Shown here piece by piece: positions 1-8,800 of a stretch of 64,000 bases of DNA. Position 1 is the stretch's first letter, and every line of letters begins with the position of its first letter. Origin of the DNA: Trichomonas vaginalis G3 (lineage: Eukaryota > Parabasalia > Trichomonadida > Trichomonadidae); the NCBI RefSeq assembly GCF_026262505.1, contig NC_067204.1, positions 14,960,522-15,024,521 on the forward strand, written 5' to 3'. The notes beneath the pieces are model-generated. The model did not search any database. It was not told the origin of the DNA and saw only the letters and a program-made list of their open reading frames with translations. The position numbers and the translations under genes are program-made.

Positions 1-400
1 GGGTGCATACCATATGACATTTCCTTTGAAAAGTGTTGACAAAACGATTGAGATGAAATCTGTTCCATACGTATGTTATGGTAATTGTTTGTACATTGAG
101 TCAAAAATAGCTAATGTCACAGGTATTTCAGGAGTTAATAGTAAAGGTTCAGTAGAATATAAGTCTTTCTGTTATGCAGTCAATTCAATGTTCATTCCAA
201 ACGTTCCTGTCATAGCAACTCATTTAGGTAAATGGGTTCGCATTAGTCCTCATAATTTGAAAGACATGCAATTCAGACTTGTTGACTTTCAAGGAGAGCC
301 TGTAGAACTGAAGGCACCAGTGCGAATGACTGTTGAAGTTGACTTTTTAGAAAATATTAAATGCAACAGCTTACAAGAGAACTCAGAGCTAAAAATATAA
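1..400 (+). CDS. Penton-like / minor capsid protein, C-terminal part
   Basis: The frame is open to the left edge, so the gene is partial; the first ATG in view is at 14. The visible 128 residues look beta-rich. Near the C-terminus they carry a stretch of the form F-R-L-V-D-x-x-G-x-P-V-x-L followed by an alternating hydrophobic strand. A similar C-terminal strand pattern ends the penton-like protein at 10457-11254, and it recalls single-jelly-roll penton proteins of Polintons and virophages. The role as a vertex capsid protein is inferred from that pattern and from the neighbouring packaging ATPase. Confidence 0.5.
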   Translation, partial: GAYHMTFPLKSVDKTIEMKSVPYVCYGNCLYIESKIANVTGISGVNSKGSVEYKSFCYAVNSMFIPNVPVIATHLGKWVRISPHNLKDMQFRLVDFQGEPVELKAPVRMTVEVDFLENIKCNSLQENSELKI

Positions 401-603
401 AGTATGAATGTTATGTATTAGGTCATGAACTTTGGTTGTTGCTGTTTGATGAAACAAATGAGTTAGTTATGTCAGTCAAGAGAACAGAAAAATATTGTGT
501 TAGTGAAAACTGCACCAAGTCAATAAGATTAGGTTTGCATTATGAAGATGAGTTCGATACTGTTGAAGAAGTTTTGGATAGATATTACAAATTGCTAACT
601 TGA
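361..603 (+). CDS. Small unknown protein (80 aa) of the left element
   Basis: An 80-residue frame that overlaps the end of the penton-like frame by about 40 bases and ends just before a pair of GC-rich hairpins. It has mixed charge with two Cys (YCVSENC), no membrane segment and no recognised domain. The compact overlap suggests it belongs to the same gene set as its upstream neighbour. Function unknown. Confidence 0.4.
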   Translation: MQQLTRELRAKNIKYECYVLGHELWLLLFDETNELVMSVKRTEKYCVSENCTKSIRLGLHYEDEFDTVEEVLDRYYKLLT

Positions 604-618
604 AATTTTTTGACTGAC

Positions 619-651
619 GGCGCAAAGCGCCAAGATGGGCTCAAAGAGCCC
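619..651 (+). terminator. Twin triloop hairpins after a plus-strand gene
   Basis: Two GC-rich hairpins lie 5 bases apart in AT-rich DNA, directly after the stop at 603. The first is GGCGC-AAA-GCGCC (619-631) and the second is GGGCTC-AAA-GAGCCC (637-651). Similar triloop structures occur at 3588-3613 and 21807-21819. Transcript-end hairpins are known in mimivirus-type viruses and their virophages; a 3'-end signal here is inference. Confidence 0.5.
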
Positions 652-793
652 TCCTGACTGCTTTAATTTACTAAAACATATTTCAAACAAAGCTTATAGT
701 CAGTAGATAGTTTTGTATACTCGTTCGAATATTTATACTTAAACTCAACTCCTGTAGTTCCTGGTGTTTCAATGATGCGGATGTTACCTATTT

Positions 794-1162
794 TCATGAA
801 TAGTGGAGTTTGACCACAGCATTCGATTTCAGGGTCGAGATAGTCAATGACACATTTTTCCCTGTTATTCGTGAGATAACATTTTCAAGGTCCTCCTTTG
901 TTAGAATTATTTGGTTCTTACTTATAAGATTTGTCAAAAGCTTCTTATCGTCTTTGAGTAAAATTGTTTGGTATAACTGAAGAAGGTAATGGTCTACGTT
1001 ATCTGAAGGATTTGTTTGAACATTTGTGTAAGGGTTGTCGTTGGCTTCTCTTGAAAGAATTTGGTCCAGTGGTGGATACTCTAACTTAACATCTGATGTA
1101 GCGTTAGCGTTTGAAGCTGTGTTTAAATTCACCGACTTAAGATCTGGTTCTTTTTCTTTCAA
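794..1162 (-). CDS. Unknown 122-aa protein of the left element
   Basis: A minus-strand frame divergent from the next gene, which starts 22 bases beyond its ATG. The N-terminal half is Asn/Asp/Ser-rich and probably disordered; the C-terminal half is amphipathic with a run of Leu/Lys/Ile. No domain is recognised. In layout it resembles the 192-residue protein at 11259-11837 (disordered N-terminus, helical middle), but homology is not established. Confidence 0.4.
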   Translation of the reverse strand: MKEKEPDLKSVNLNTASNANATSDVKLEYPPLDQILSREANDNPYTNVQTNPSDNVDHYLLQLYQTILLKDDKKLLTNLISKNQIILTKEDLENVISRITGKNVSLTISTLKSNAVVKLHYS

Positions 1163-1183
1163 ACACTCGAACTATAGTTCTTT

Positions 1184-1618
1184 ATGACAATATTGTTTGT
1201 CGTTCGTGAGTCAACATTTGATGTTGGTTCAATTGGAACATTAACGGCACCAGCTAAGATGGATTTGCTTCTCATTTCATATAGAATAAAAACCTTTTAT
1301 ATGTATGAAATGAACAATATACTCGACAAGGGTTTGAATGTAAAGCTAACGAATGAAAATATTGTTGAATTCACTGAGACAGGTGCTGTGTATAAAGATG
1401 TAGAACTACTGAACAAAAGAGCTAAGGGAAGAAGCAGGAACATGAACAAAGGGTGGAAGCCTATAAAAATTTATGTCAATGATGGCTCAGGAGGTTCAAA
1501 CATAAAGTATGCAGAAAGTTATAGAGTTTATGCTCTCAAAGGTGAAAAGCCTTCATTTAAGAACAGCTATTCTAACGCATATCCTCAAAAGCTAACGGAT
1601 GGGAAGTGGATGATATGA
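1184..1618 (+). CDS. Unknown 144-aa basic protein of the left element
   Basis: A plus-strand frame running divergently from the 122-aa gene. It holds an internal basic stretch (NKRAKGRSRNMNKG) and a Gly/Ser-rich turn (NDGSGGSN). No domain is recognised. Its place between small capsid-type genes and the packaging ATPase suggests a structural or virion-associated role, which is inference only. Confidence 0.4.
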   Translation: MTILFVVRESTFDVGSIGTLTAPAKMDLLLISYRIKTFYMYEMNNILDKGLNVKLTNENIVEFTETGAVYKDVELLNKRAKGRSRNMNKGWKPIKIYVNDGSGGSNIKYAESYRVYALKGEKPSFKNSYSNAYPQKLTDGKWMI

Positions 1619-1697
1619 ATGACAGCAAAAATATTAACAGAAATGGCGACAGAGATGCATGGAATTTGTTTACCATCAGTCAATTGAAGGTTAAACT

Positions 1698-2543
1698 TTA
1701 AAACAATGTTGGTCGTTCCCATGGAATATTTTTGACTTTAATGGTATTAGTCATGATATGAATCTCAAGGTATGAACGAGGAGAGATGAGAGACTTATAT
1801 GCTTCCCAAATTTCTTCAAAAGGTAATGTTATACCTGACTGTTTCCAAATGAGTTCAATATCATAGCGTGAGAAACCTTGAAAGATAACGAAGTCAGTTA
1901 TGAGACGTTTTATGTTTAAAGCTAAAAACCTCCATGTTTGCATAAGTATTGCTACAGTTAAATGGTAATGTCTGACTTTAGTATGATGTTAGCTAATGGT
2001 GAGTCTGGTTTTGACACTAAACCTTTTCCGGCGAAGTCGTCACAAACGAAAGTGTTTGAAGGATACTTTTTGAAGGGGTATTTTGAAAGTTTTGACAGAA
2101 TGTAGTTTGTAAGTCGTTTCATATCGTAAACTCCTGAGTATTGACGTAAGTGGTGTTTGTCAATAATTCTTTCCATCTCCTCAGAAGTCTTTTGCATTCC
2201 TGACTGTATAAATTCAACGATGGCATATATTTTCTCTTACGTCGAATGTAACGTTGAAGAAATTCAATGAGTTCACTGTCTGGAACTTTAAGACAGAGGC
2301 TTGAACTTTTGACATAAATGTTTTCGCTGTTGAATCCATAGAGTCTGAAGTTGCTGATATAATGATTTGGTCATAGTAAGAGTCGTTTCCTAAACACTCT
2401 GTTATGAGTATATGACGAATGAGGTTAAATGTCTTACCTGAACCCATCTTTCCACAATAGAAATAAACGCCATTTGAACAGAATTCATAATCTTTGCTGA
2501 AAGGAAGAATAAGAGAAGAGTTAAGTTTGTCCTGTAGTTTCAT
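1698..2543 (-). pseudogene. Packaging ATPase (A32/FtsK-HerA type), left element, broken
   Basis: Region of a genome-packaging ATPase of the A32-like FtsK/HerA family. A P-loop of the form G-K-M-G-S-G-K-T-F near the start and a Walker-B-like V-C-D-D-F are visible. A later stretch (TDFVIFQGFS) matches the corresponding part of the second ATPase in this window (TDIILFPGLS at 7366-8250). The family pumps DNA into capsids. The region is broken, with about two or three breaks, so it is a fossil. Confidence 0.7.
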
Positions 2544-2639
2544 TCATGTCTTCATCTACATCATGTATTAAATGCTTCATTTTATCTCCATTAAAATGCA
2601 AGTCAGAAATATTCAGAACATAGCACCGAGTCTAACTGA

Positions 2640-3480
2640 CAAGAGTATAAAGATATACTATGAACATTTATGATGAAACCAACCAAAATTCAAGAAAGTC
2701 AGTAATACTTATGAATATCCAAGACACTGGGTAGAGTATGTAGGAGGTGAGAAAGCTATTGAAATCAGACAGGTTCGAAGTATTCCAGCAGGAAGAACAA
2801 TATTATTGAAGAACTTTAATGTTTGAGATATAATGATGAAACAAAGAAGCAAGATAGTTTCCCTGTTGCTGTGTATGTGAACCTAGACACAGGAGATGAC
2901 ATGAAAGTTTTTAACACAAAGCTTCAAACGGTAGTGAGAGAACAACTGACTGCGGAAGGCATCCATTACCTTCAGAAGTTACCATAGCATATAATTTTGA
3001 AACAAACTCAATAGATTTTAAAGTCATCTTCTGCAAAGAAGTCAGGATTTTAACATTTAATGAGCAGATGTATATTCGAATGAAAAACTTCAAAGCTATT
3101 GCATGGTTAGATAATGACGATTGCTTTAAGAAAATCTTTAAATTCAGTGACTCAAAGATGTCAATAGATGACCTTCGTGGAATGTTACCATCGACGTTTC
3201 AGTAGAAGGTTCAGCAGGATTGCTTACAAGATTGTCAATTGGTGGCATTTGGTCTCGTGAGAACATTGTTATAAAATCCAGTATAAGTGAATTTGCTGAA
3301 GAATCTATATTATGTCTTTCAAAACTACATGTATTCGCCGCCGAAGCATTATAGTATAACAAACTTTGTCAGTAAGTTTAACATAAGACTTGTCGAACCT
3401 TCTTCAATGAAAGATGTTGTGCTACCTAAAGATGGAAAGGATGGACTCATTATTGAGATGATTTTAATAGCATATTAAAT
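2640..3480 (+). pseudogene. Degraded plus-strand structural gene region
   Basis: Plus-strand coding character is visible in short pieces, including a beta-rich stretch around 2.98-3.15 kb and a C-terminal piece at about 3.35-3.48 kb. By position, between the packaging ATPase and small virion-type genes, it may be a capsid or attachment protein, but no family is recognised. It is heavily broken. Confidence 0.35.
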
Positions 3481-3587
3481 GAGCTTGTTCTTGAAGGTCA
3501 TTCATGATGAAATACTGTTGTAGAAGATGTTAGCAATTGTTCAGACATTTTATTGAGAATAGATGAGATAAGAAAGAAGTTAGATAG

Positions 3588-3613
3588 ACCGCAAAGTGGT
3601 GAGGGCGAAGCCC
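3588..3613 (+). terminator. Second pair of triloop hairpins
   Basis: ACCGC-AAA-GTGGT (3588-3600) is followed by GGGC-GAA-GCCC (3603-3613). The arrangement is the same as at 619-651: two short GC-rich stems with three-base A-rich loops. It lies about 100 bases after the degraded structural region and before the gene at 3703. A transcript 3'-end or processing signal is inferred. Confidence 0.4.
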
Positions 3614-3702
3614 GTGAGAACGCTTATGTTTCATTGACTTTCTCCAGTAACGAGAACTTTTATGAGATAATATTGAAGAGAGATGATTTTAATATGGGGT
3701 AA

Positions 3703-4014
3703 ATGGTAGCTTGGGCAGCTTTAGGCGCAATGGGAACAAAAGCATTAGCATTTGGAGCAAAAGCACTTGGAGCTTATGACGCAGTAAATAAAATGAGTGG
3801 AGGAAGGGTTTCGAAGACATTAGATGCAAATAAAGGGAAGATTGGAGGCTGGGTTGCAAAGAAGTTAAGATTAAATAAAATAGGGCTCATAAATAAAGCA
3901 TCCAATTTGGTTGCGACTGAGTCAGAAAATGCTTTAGGAAAGGACGATGAGTTTGCAAAACACGCAAAAGACTTTAATGACCAGATGAAAGGTGAACACA
4001 ATGCATTTAAATAG
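3703..4014 (+). CDS. Small Ala/Gly-rich basic protein (103 aa), possible minor virion protein
   Basis: The N-terminus is hydrophobic and Ala/Gly-rich (WAALGAMGTKALAFGAKALG), followed by a basic Lys-rich middle and a charged tail. Small hydrophobic-plus-basic proteins are common as minor core or membrane-active virion components in adenovirus-like and Polinton-type elements, but no sequence family is recognised here. Its stop overlaps the start of the next frame, consistent with a tightly packed gene pair. Confidence 0.45.
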   Translation: MVAWAALGAMGTKALAFGAKALGAYDAVNKMSGGRVSKTLDANKGKIGGWVAKKLRLNKIGLINKASNLVATESENALGKDDEFAKHAKDFNDQMKGEHNAFK

Positions 4015-4222
4015 AGTCGATGGAACTAAAGAAAATGTTTCTTCTCCACCAGTAGTTCTTCCGTATGGTCCCTATGGAATGTATGGAAACCCTTACGAAA
4101 GACCATTTGACCCATTGACTGGTGGAAGTAACTGGTATCATTACGGACGAAGAAGAAAGACAGTCAAGTTGGAGACAGACGTGAAGAAAGCAACTAAAAG
4201 AAACCAAGGAAGAGAGTTATAA
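3992..4222 (+). CDS. Small Pro/Gly/Tyr-rich protein with basic tail (76 aa)
   Basis: The frame overlaps the end of the preceding gene by 23 bases. It is rich in Pro, Gly and Tyr (VLPYGPYGMYGNPYERP) and ends with a basic stretch containing GRRRK. This is a low-complexity virion-like composition of unknown function. The second Met (near 4001) could equally be the start. Confidence 0.35.
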   Translation: MNTMHLNRVDGTKENVSSPPVVLPYGPYGMYGNPYERPFDPLTGGSNWYHYGRRRKTVKLETDVKKATKRNQGREL

Positions 4223-4374
4223 AGCAATGAATTCAACAGGGTGAAAAAACAGGTGAAAAAAGAGGTGAGATTTCACCACTTCACCTAAATTTATTTTTGT
4301 GCTATGTTTTCATACGTGTGAGGGTGGTGATATCATTAATTTTTAAGTTTATTTTTTATTTTATTTTTATATAA

Positions 4375-4590
4375 ATGACGAAAACTATTGAGATAACAAA
4401 CTACAACGGTCATGAGTTCAAGAACTTGTTCTTCGTTCCTCGTGAAAATACATTCTATCAGATACGAGGGAGAAAGGGTAAAAGTTAGTTTGAGCGTTTA
4501 TGAACAAGCATAATGGAAAGTTTATACAAGCATATGATACAAACGATAAGCGTGTTTCATTAGCTTTGTCAAATTACAGGTATAAACTAT
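4375..4590 (+). pseudogene. Degraded small plus-strand gene
   Basis: The start of a plus-strand protein is visible at about 4375 (MTKTIEITNYNGHEF), with further coding-like sequence to about 4590. No family is recognised. It is broken. It is the last recognisable part of the left element; the next 220 bases are AT-rich with no clear gene. Confidence 0.3.
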
Positions 4591-4812
4591 GACAGTGATT
4601 TTGACCTATATGAAGAAGAAAGTGAGTCAGAAGATTATGAGCTGTTATATGAAGCACAGCAATGGGAGGAGTTGCAATACTTTTGTAAGTGAGAACGTTT
4701 ATTTTTACAGTAGTGAAGTCGTTTGTGAAAACGTTAGTGAGGTGAAGTGATTTGCGGCTTTGTAAATATTTAAGGTTAAGTTAGTGTTGTCGTTTGTGTT
4801 GTAAAATATACG

Positions 4813-5229
4813 TTAACGGTTTCGTAAAGTGTCAAATTCACATAACAGGGGTACGGTGGAACGCAGTGCCGTCGTACCCTTGTTATGTATACTAACTCTT
4901 GAAGGTAAGTCCCTTACATGTAAGTAGCTCTGGTAAAGTCTTCTCATCTCTGCTAACTTCTGGAGTATAGCTTCGTAATTTAAGAGTTTTAATTTTAATT
5001 GTCTTATTCCTCTCTTGACATCTAAACGGTAAGTATCCATGAGGTCAAGAGTAGCTTTGGTAGCTTTAAGTAGAGCTATCTCTTCTTTGACTTGTGCAAT
5101 TTTGGTTGCAATTGTGGTTTGAGCTCCTTCAAGTTCGCCGTCTATGTCGTTCTCAACACCTTCAACCATAGCTTGAAACTCTTCATCGGTCCATTGAGTT
5201 TGGTGTGGGACGAATTTAACTTGCTTCAT
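4813..5229 (-). CDS. Coiled-coil protein (138 aa) of the right element
   Basis: The middle (about residues 35-100) is an amphipathic helix with heptad-like Leu/Ile spacing and many Lys/Glu, consistent with a coiled coil. An initiator-like TCATTTTTTG lies about ten bases before the start, which supports the ATG at 5229. Near the gene's end, DNA at about 4838-4888 folds into a hairpin (GGGGTACG against CGTACCC), perhaps a 3'-end signal. Function unknown. Confidence 0.5.
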   Translation of the reverse strand: MKQVKFVPHQTQWTDEEFQAMVEGVENDIDGELEGAQTTIATKIAQVKEEIALLKATKATLDLMDTYRLDVKRGIRQLKLKLLNYEAILQKLAEMRRLYQSYLHVRDLPSRVSIHNKGTTALRSTVPLLCEFDTLRNR

Positions 5230-5252
5230 TCAAAAAATGAAAAAAAATGTTT

Positions 5253-5456
5253 TTACTCTAAACGTGCCATGTATATGGCTATAAGAAACTTACCAGAAGG
5301 CTTCTTCTTCACATGAGTCTTTGGCAACTTGAGAGTTCTTGTTGGAGTTGAGTCTGGAATTTCAATTCTTGCCACCATAAAATGTGTATTGACCGAACTT
5401 GCATTTGCAGGAAGACCGGTCACTACAAGGTTCACAGTTGAAATAGTTGTACTCAT
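5253..5456 (-). CDS. Small beta-rich protein (67 aa)
   Basis: A 67-residue frame, Ser/Thr/Val-rich at the N-terminus and Lys-rich toward the end (KLPKTHVKKKPSGK). It lies 23 bases upstream of the coiled-coil gene on the same strand, so the two probably form one gene group with the frame at 5513-5887. No family recognised. Confidence 0.4.
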   Translation of the reverse strand: MSTTISTVNLVVTGLPANASSVNTHFMVARIEIPDSTPTRTLKLPKTHVKKKPSGKFLIAIYMARLE

Positions 5457-5512
5457 ACCTGGTGAGTACGAGTGTGAGTAAAAACATAAAAAAGTGAGTT
5501 AAAATGAGATGT

Positions 5513-5887
5513 TTACTGAACTGGCTGAATGTCGCCTTCACAGGTTATGTAGAACGGCTGACCGGAGAAGTGAAGGAGAGACTGAATTGCCAATTTCATA
5601 TGGGGTAGGGGGTTCTCCTTGTTTGGTATTTTTATCCAAGGACGTTTGTTTAGGAACTTAACAAGAGCTTCTTTTTTGGCGTCCTTTATGCCATCGTAGG
5701 CTGTCCCGTCTGGTATTTGAATTGGAATTCCAGTCGAAGTCTCGAGCTGAAGTGTAGACCTTCCAGAAATAGTGATGAACTTGACCTTGGGCTTCATTAC
5801 CTTGCGCAAGTAGTCTTTTACGCAGTCGTTAAGTTCAATGAGGTAAATTGCCTCGTCAAGTCTTTCTTGCATTCCAAGTTCTTCCAT
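5513..5887 (-). CDS. Unknown 124-aa protein
   Basis: The start chosen is the ATG at 5887 (MEELGMQERLDEAIYL). The longer upstream frame to 6235 runs through the palindromic repeat region and the antisense of the next gene, so it is unlikely to be coding. The protein has mixed alpha/beta composition with no recognised family. It is divergent from the gene at 6091, with about 200 bases of repeat-rich DNA between. Confidence 0.45.
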   Translation of the reverse strand: MEELGMQERLDEAIYLIELNDCVKDYLRKVMKPKVKFITISGRSTLQLETSTGIPIQIPDGTAYDGIKDAKKEALVKFLNKRPWIKIPNKENPLPHMKLAIQSLLHFSGQPFYITCEGDIQPVQ

Positions 5888-6090
5888 CCGACAGGAAAAT
5901 ATTTTCCTTCCGACAGGAAAAATTTTTCCTTCCGACAAGAAGAACTCTTCCAGTTGTCCGTCCGTAAACCATTCAAATTTTCGAAAATTGAGAACTTTTT
6001 GGTCGAACTTCAGAAAAAGTTTTTCCTTCCGACAGAAAAAGTTCTTCCTTCCGACAGGAAAAATTTTTCCTTCCGACAGGACACAAACGG
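5888..6090. promoter_or_regulatory. Shared upstream region with six palindromic repeats
   Basis: Between two divergent genes lie six copies of a motif close to CCTTCCGACAGGAAAA, in two clusters (about 5888-5940 and 6016-6082). Each is a small inverted repeat (TTTTCC...GGAAAA) and neighbouring copies join as GGAAAAATTTTTCC. Position and symmetry suggest operator or enhancer sites for both genes; that is inference. Confidence 0.45.
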
Positions 6091-6669
6091 ATGACTGACG
6101 TTCCTCTTCCTGAATGCCTTCCAAAGCCAGAAGAACCGAAAGCTGCAGAACCACAACAGTCTCCTCAGCAACCTCAGTTCCAGCAAGTACCTCCGAATTA
6201 CTACCAATTTCCACCTCAAGGTTACTACCCACCACAAGGCTTCCCGAACTACCCTCCTCAGCCTATGCCTTACTTCCCCAACCCTTGGATGTTTATGCAA
6301 AACCCTGCCCCACAATTCCAATCTCAATCCAAGAGAGACCAAGACTTCGAAGAAGGTCTGAACCGCTTACGCAAAGAGTATGCTACAGCTCCAATGGAAG
6401 ACGACAGGCTTTCAGTCTCTTCCCTCAAATCGACCGATTCGACTCGTACCACAGATTCGGTTCGTGACCGTGAAGACTACCTCAAGCAGTCTGAGAGACT
6501 CTTCATCCTACAACCATTTACAGTTGGAGCTCTCAAGAACATGCGCAATTACGAAGGTCAGACACCAGCTGGAGACCGCAAAACAGACGTACTCGCAAGA
6601 GCCGTCCAGCTCGTCAAAACAAAGACGGAGATAGTCGACTTCATACTTGCAGCTTGCCCTTACAAGTAA
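6091..6669 (+). CDS. Pro/Gln-rich protein (192 aa)
   Basis: The N-terminal 80 residues are dominated by Pro, Gln, Tyr and Phe (for example YYQFPPQGYYPPQGFPNYPP), a prion- or collagen-like low-complexity tail. The middle is Ser/Thr/Asp-rich. The last 60 residues look folded (LQPFTVGALKNMRNYEGQ and onward). A virion tail, scaffold or condensate-forming protein is possible, but no family is recognised. The start is the ATG at 6091, just after the palindrome cluster. Confidence 0.5.
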   Translation: MTDVPLPECLPKPEEPKAAEPQQSPQQPQFQQVPPNYYQFPPQGYYPPQGFPNYPPQPMPYFPNPWMFMQNPAPQFQSQSKRDQDFEEGLNRLRKEYATAPMEDDRLSVSSLKSTDSTRTTDSVRDREDYLKQSERLFILQPFTVGALKNMRNYEGQTPAGDRKTDVLARAVQLVKTKTEIVDFILAACPYK

Positions 6670-6697
6670 AAAAATAAACAATTACGAATTAAACTTT

Positions 6698-6898
6698 TTA
6701 CTCTTTCTTTTCTGAGTTGTTTAGAGCTGGTTTCTCTTGTAGAAACCTTTCGTACTCTTTCATGGTCATGTAATTGCGAATTTGGTACGCAATTCCAGGT
6801 TCGTTGTTTTTGAACCTGATGTATGTAACGCTTCCATCCTCCTCAGGGAAGTAAGCTGCTAACATCTGACCAAGTTTTCTCGGTGACTCGGAGCTCAT
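6698..6898 (-). CDS. Small acidic/basic protein (66 aa)
   Basis: A 66-residue frame with a beta-hairpin-like centre (GSVTYIRFKNNEPGIAYQI) and a charged C-terminus. It is convergent with the Pro/Gln-rich gene, whose stop is 29 bases away. No family recognised. Confidence 0.4.
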   Translation of the reverse strand: MSSESPRKLGQMLAAYFPEEDGSVTYIRFKNNEPGIAYQIRNYMTMKEYERFLQEKPALNNSEKKE

Positions 6899-6933
6899 AA
6901 AAATGTCACTTTTTAAACGTTAAGTTTTTAGTC

Positions 6934-7122
6934 TTAATTTACCCTTTGTTTGTCAAGGTAGTATTGGAGTGCAATTTCTCCAAATTCTCTGTGTCGCAGT
7001 TCTTCAGCATTTTCCAAGGTGTACCTGGAGAACTCAAAGAAGTTGTCAAGAAGATACTGCCATGCTGCTCTTCTGAGTTCGTCGGTATTTTGGAAGTGTT
7101 GCACCTTCGAGTCTTCGGACAT
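6934..7122 (-). CDS. Small helical protein (62 aa)
   Basis: The start chosen is the ATG at 7122 (MSEDSKVQHF). A TCATTTTTTT initiator-like motif lies 1-11 bases upstream, inside the longer frame that opens at 7161. The protein is rich in aromatic and charged residues and probably helical. No family recognised. It is divergent from the membrane protein gene that begins at 7167. Confidence 0.4.
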   Translation of the reverse strand: MSEDSKVQHFQNTDELRRAAWQYLLDNFFEFSRYTLENAEELRHREFGEIALQYYLDKQRVN

Positions 7123-7166
7123 GAAAAAAATGACACTTTTTCTATTAAACCGTTTTGGCATTTCTC

Positions 7167-7346
7167 ATGAGTGAGTATAGTTCTGCCGAACCATTGGAAG
7201 AGAAGAAGTACCCTTGCTGGCAAAAGACAAAAATAGTTGCCTTAGTTGTCATTGCAATTGTACTCGTAATTGAATTCATTGTACTTCTCTTCACGTACAT
7301 AAAACTCAGCAATGGTATTTGCTTTAAGAAGCTACCATCTTACTAA
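7167..7346 (+). CDS. Single-pass membrane protein (59 aa)
   Basis: A short acidic N-terminus, a Cys-Trp pair (YPCWQK), then one strongly hydrophobic segment at about residues 23-46 (VALVVIAIVLVIEFIVLLF) and a short Lys-containing tail. This is the only clear transmembrane protein of the element. The ATG at 7167 is preferred over upstream non-ATG codons. Function unknown. Confidence 0.5.
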   Translation: MSEYSSAEPLEEKKYPCWQKTKIVALVVIAIVLVIEFIVLLFTYIKLSNGICFKKLPSY

Positions 7347-7365
7347 GACTAAACACTTAGATTTT

Positions 7366-8250
7366 TCAAGCTTGACTTTTTACAATTTGAACTTTGTTTG
7401 CGTAGATATGAATTCTGAAAGAAGTATGAGGGTCTTGTATGACTTTGTACTTCTCCCATAGTTCATGTCTGTCAAACTTACCTGCCATGGACTCTTTCAT
7501 AAGTTCCATGAAATCGTCTTCGGACAATCCGGGGAAAAGTATTATGTCAGTAAGTATTCTTTTAACATCCTTACTTAAACTCTTTGCTGTCTGTACACAA
7601 ATGACAACTGAGATGTTAAAGTGTCTGAGCTTCTTAAGAATTCGACACATATCTTGTTCTCTGTTCTTTAACAAAGGATGAGAGGCGAAATCATCTAAGA
7701 TAAGAAGACATCTATGAGGGTAAGTCTTCCAATCGTAAGATTGCAATTTCTTCGAAATGTATTCTATCTCTTTCTGTTTGTTTCTGAAGTGTTTCTTCTC
7801 TAATATTCTCTGCATTTCCTCATTAGGGTCTTTGAACTTAGAATTTATATACTCATTTATAGCATTATACTTCAAAACTCTTCTTTGGTACTTCTTTATC
7901 CAATCCAACAACTCAGAGTCTTTTATACATACTAACTTAGACTTCTTTATAATATCTTTGAACGAATTGACGGTTTGGTCAAATTGACCAGAAGTACTAC
8001 AAATGACTACTAACTCATAGAATGGGTTCTTCTCATCTAGTTCTTGTTGTTGTGCAGCCATTTTAAGATAAGTGAAAGTCTTACCCGACCCAGGTGGTGC
8101 AATTAGACCTGTTATACCATTCTGAGCAAATAAGAACTTGTCATGTATAGGTTTTATCTGAGCATTTTCTAACTTCCTCTTGTTCTTATTTAAAACATTC
8201 TCAAATTTTTGTCAATGTCAGCAAACTTTTTTTCTAACATATTTTAGAAA
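7366..8250 (-). pseudogene. Packaging ATPase (A32/FtsK-HerA type), right element, broken
   Basis: A second genome-packaging ATPase. A P-loop of the form P-P-G-S-G-K-T-F lies near 8085, Walker B L-L-I-L-D-D-F-A near 7710, and a sensor-like V-V-I-C-V-Q-T follows. The downstream TDIILFPGLS stretch pairs with the ATPase of the left element. The last 231 residues form one long open frame. The region as a whole is broken, with about one break. The family packages double-stranded DNA into icosahedral capsids. Confidence 0.75.
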
Positions 8251-8274
8251 AATTAAAATTTTTATCTTTTAAAA

Positions 8275-8720
8275 ATGTCTAGCGATTTCGCTATCTATTC
8301 CGTGACAAACTTTTTCGACTCTAAAACTTCTGTCGACCATAAAATCTTACATTGTGTCAACAAGAAGGTGAATTTGTTCTAAAGTTCTGTTTCTGGGAAT
8401 ATGACAAGAACCATAAAACATTACAAAGAGCAGTCTTAAAATTTGTCAATGACAGACTTGTTGACAAGATGACGCCGATTGGAAAGATGAAGTCCAACAA
8501 AAGTTCTTAGAATGCAAAGAAGACACATGCGCTGTTCTTGAAGATGAAATAAAAACAGAATAGATAAGCTATTAAAGGACAAAGAACTTTTACATAAATA
8601 TGGTTCTGAGAAATTTGACGTCTCACCACCAGAAAGAAGAAGAAAGAAAAGAAAGAGAAAAAAGAAGAAGAGAAGAAAGAACCTGAACCAGTTCCAGAGA
8701 AAAAGAAATTTGACATGTAA
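8275..8720 (+). pseudogene. Degraded plus-strand gene with very basic tail
   Basis: A plus-strand start (MSSDFAIYSVTNFF) is visible near 8275, and a very Lys/Arg/Glu-rich tail lies near 8630-8720. The minus-strand frame over the same bases is Phe/Ser-only antisense of that tail and is not credible. It is divergent from the ATPase. Broken, function unknown. Confidence 0.35.
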
Positions 8721-8800
8721 AAATAAAATTTTATTTTAGAACATTTCTGGGTCAATGTCAATGTTCTCTTCCTCTTTAGGAGCAAACACTGGCTTAGACT

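Larger units (their letters stand above)
1..4800. mobile_element. Left virus-like (Polinton/virophage-type) element, partial
   Basis: This is a fossil virus-like DNA element that continues past the left edge of the window. Its visible parts are a penton-like capsid protein, several small unknown proteins, a packaging ATPase region, a degraded plus-strand structural region and a small Ala/Gly-rich protein. It is treated as separate from the element to its right because each has its own packaging ATPase and penton-like protein; that split, and the right boundary near 4.8 kb, are inferred. It is broken, with at least half a dozen breaks. The breaks and the still-recognisable motifs suggest moderate age. 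Confidence 0.7.

Noticed and set aside
5888-6235. N-terminal extension of the minus-strand frame to 6235
   Set aside because: It crosses the palindrome cluster and the antisense of the Pro/Gln-rich gene. The ATG at 5887 starts the normal-looking protein.
8507-8785. 92-codon Phe/Ser-rich frame
   Set aside because: It is antisense of a Lys/Glu-rich coding tail on the plus strand.
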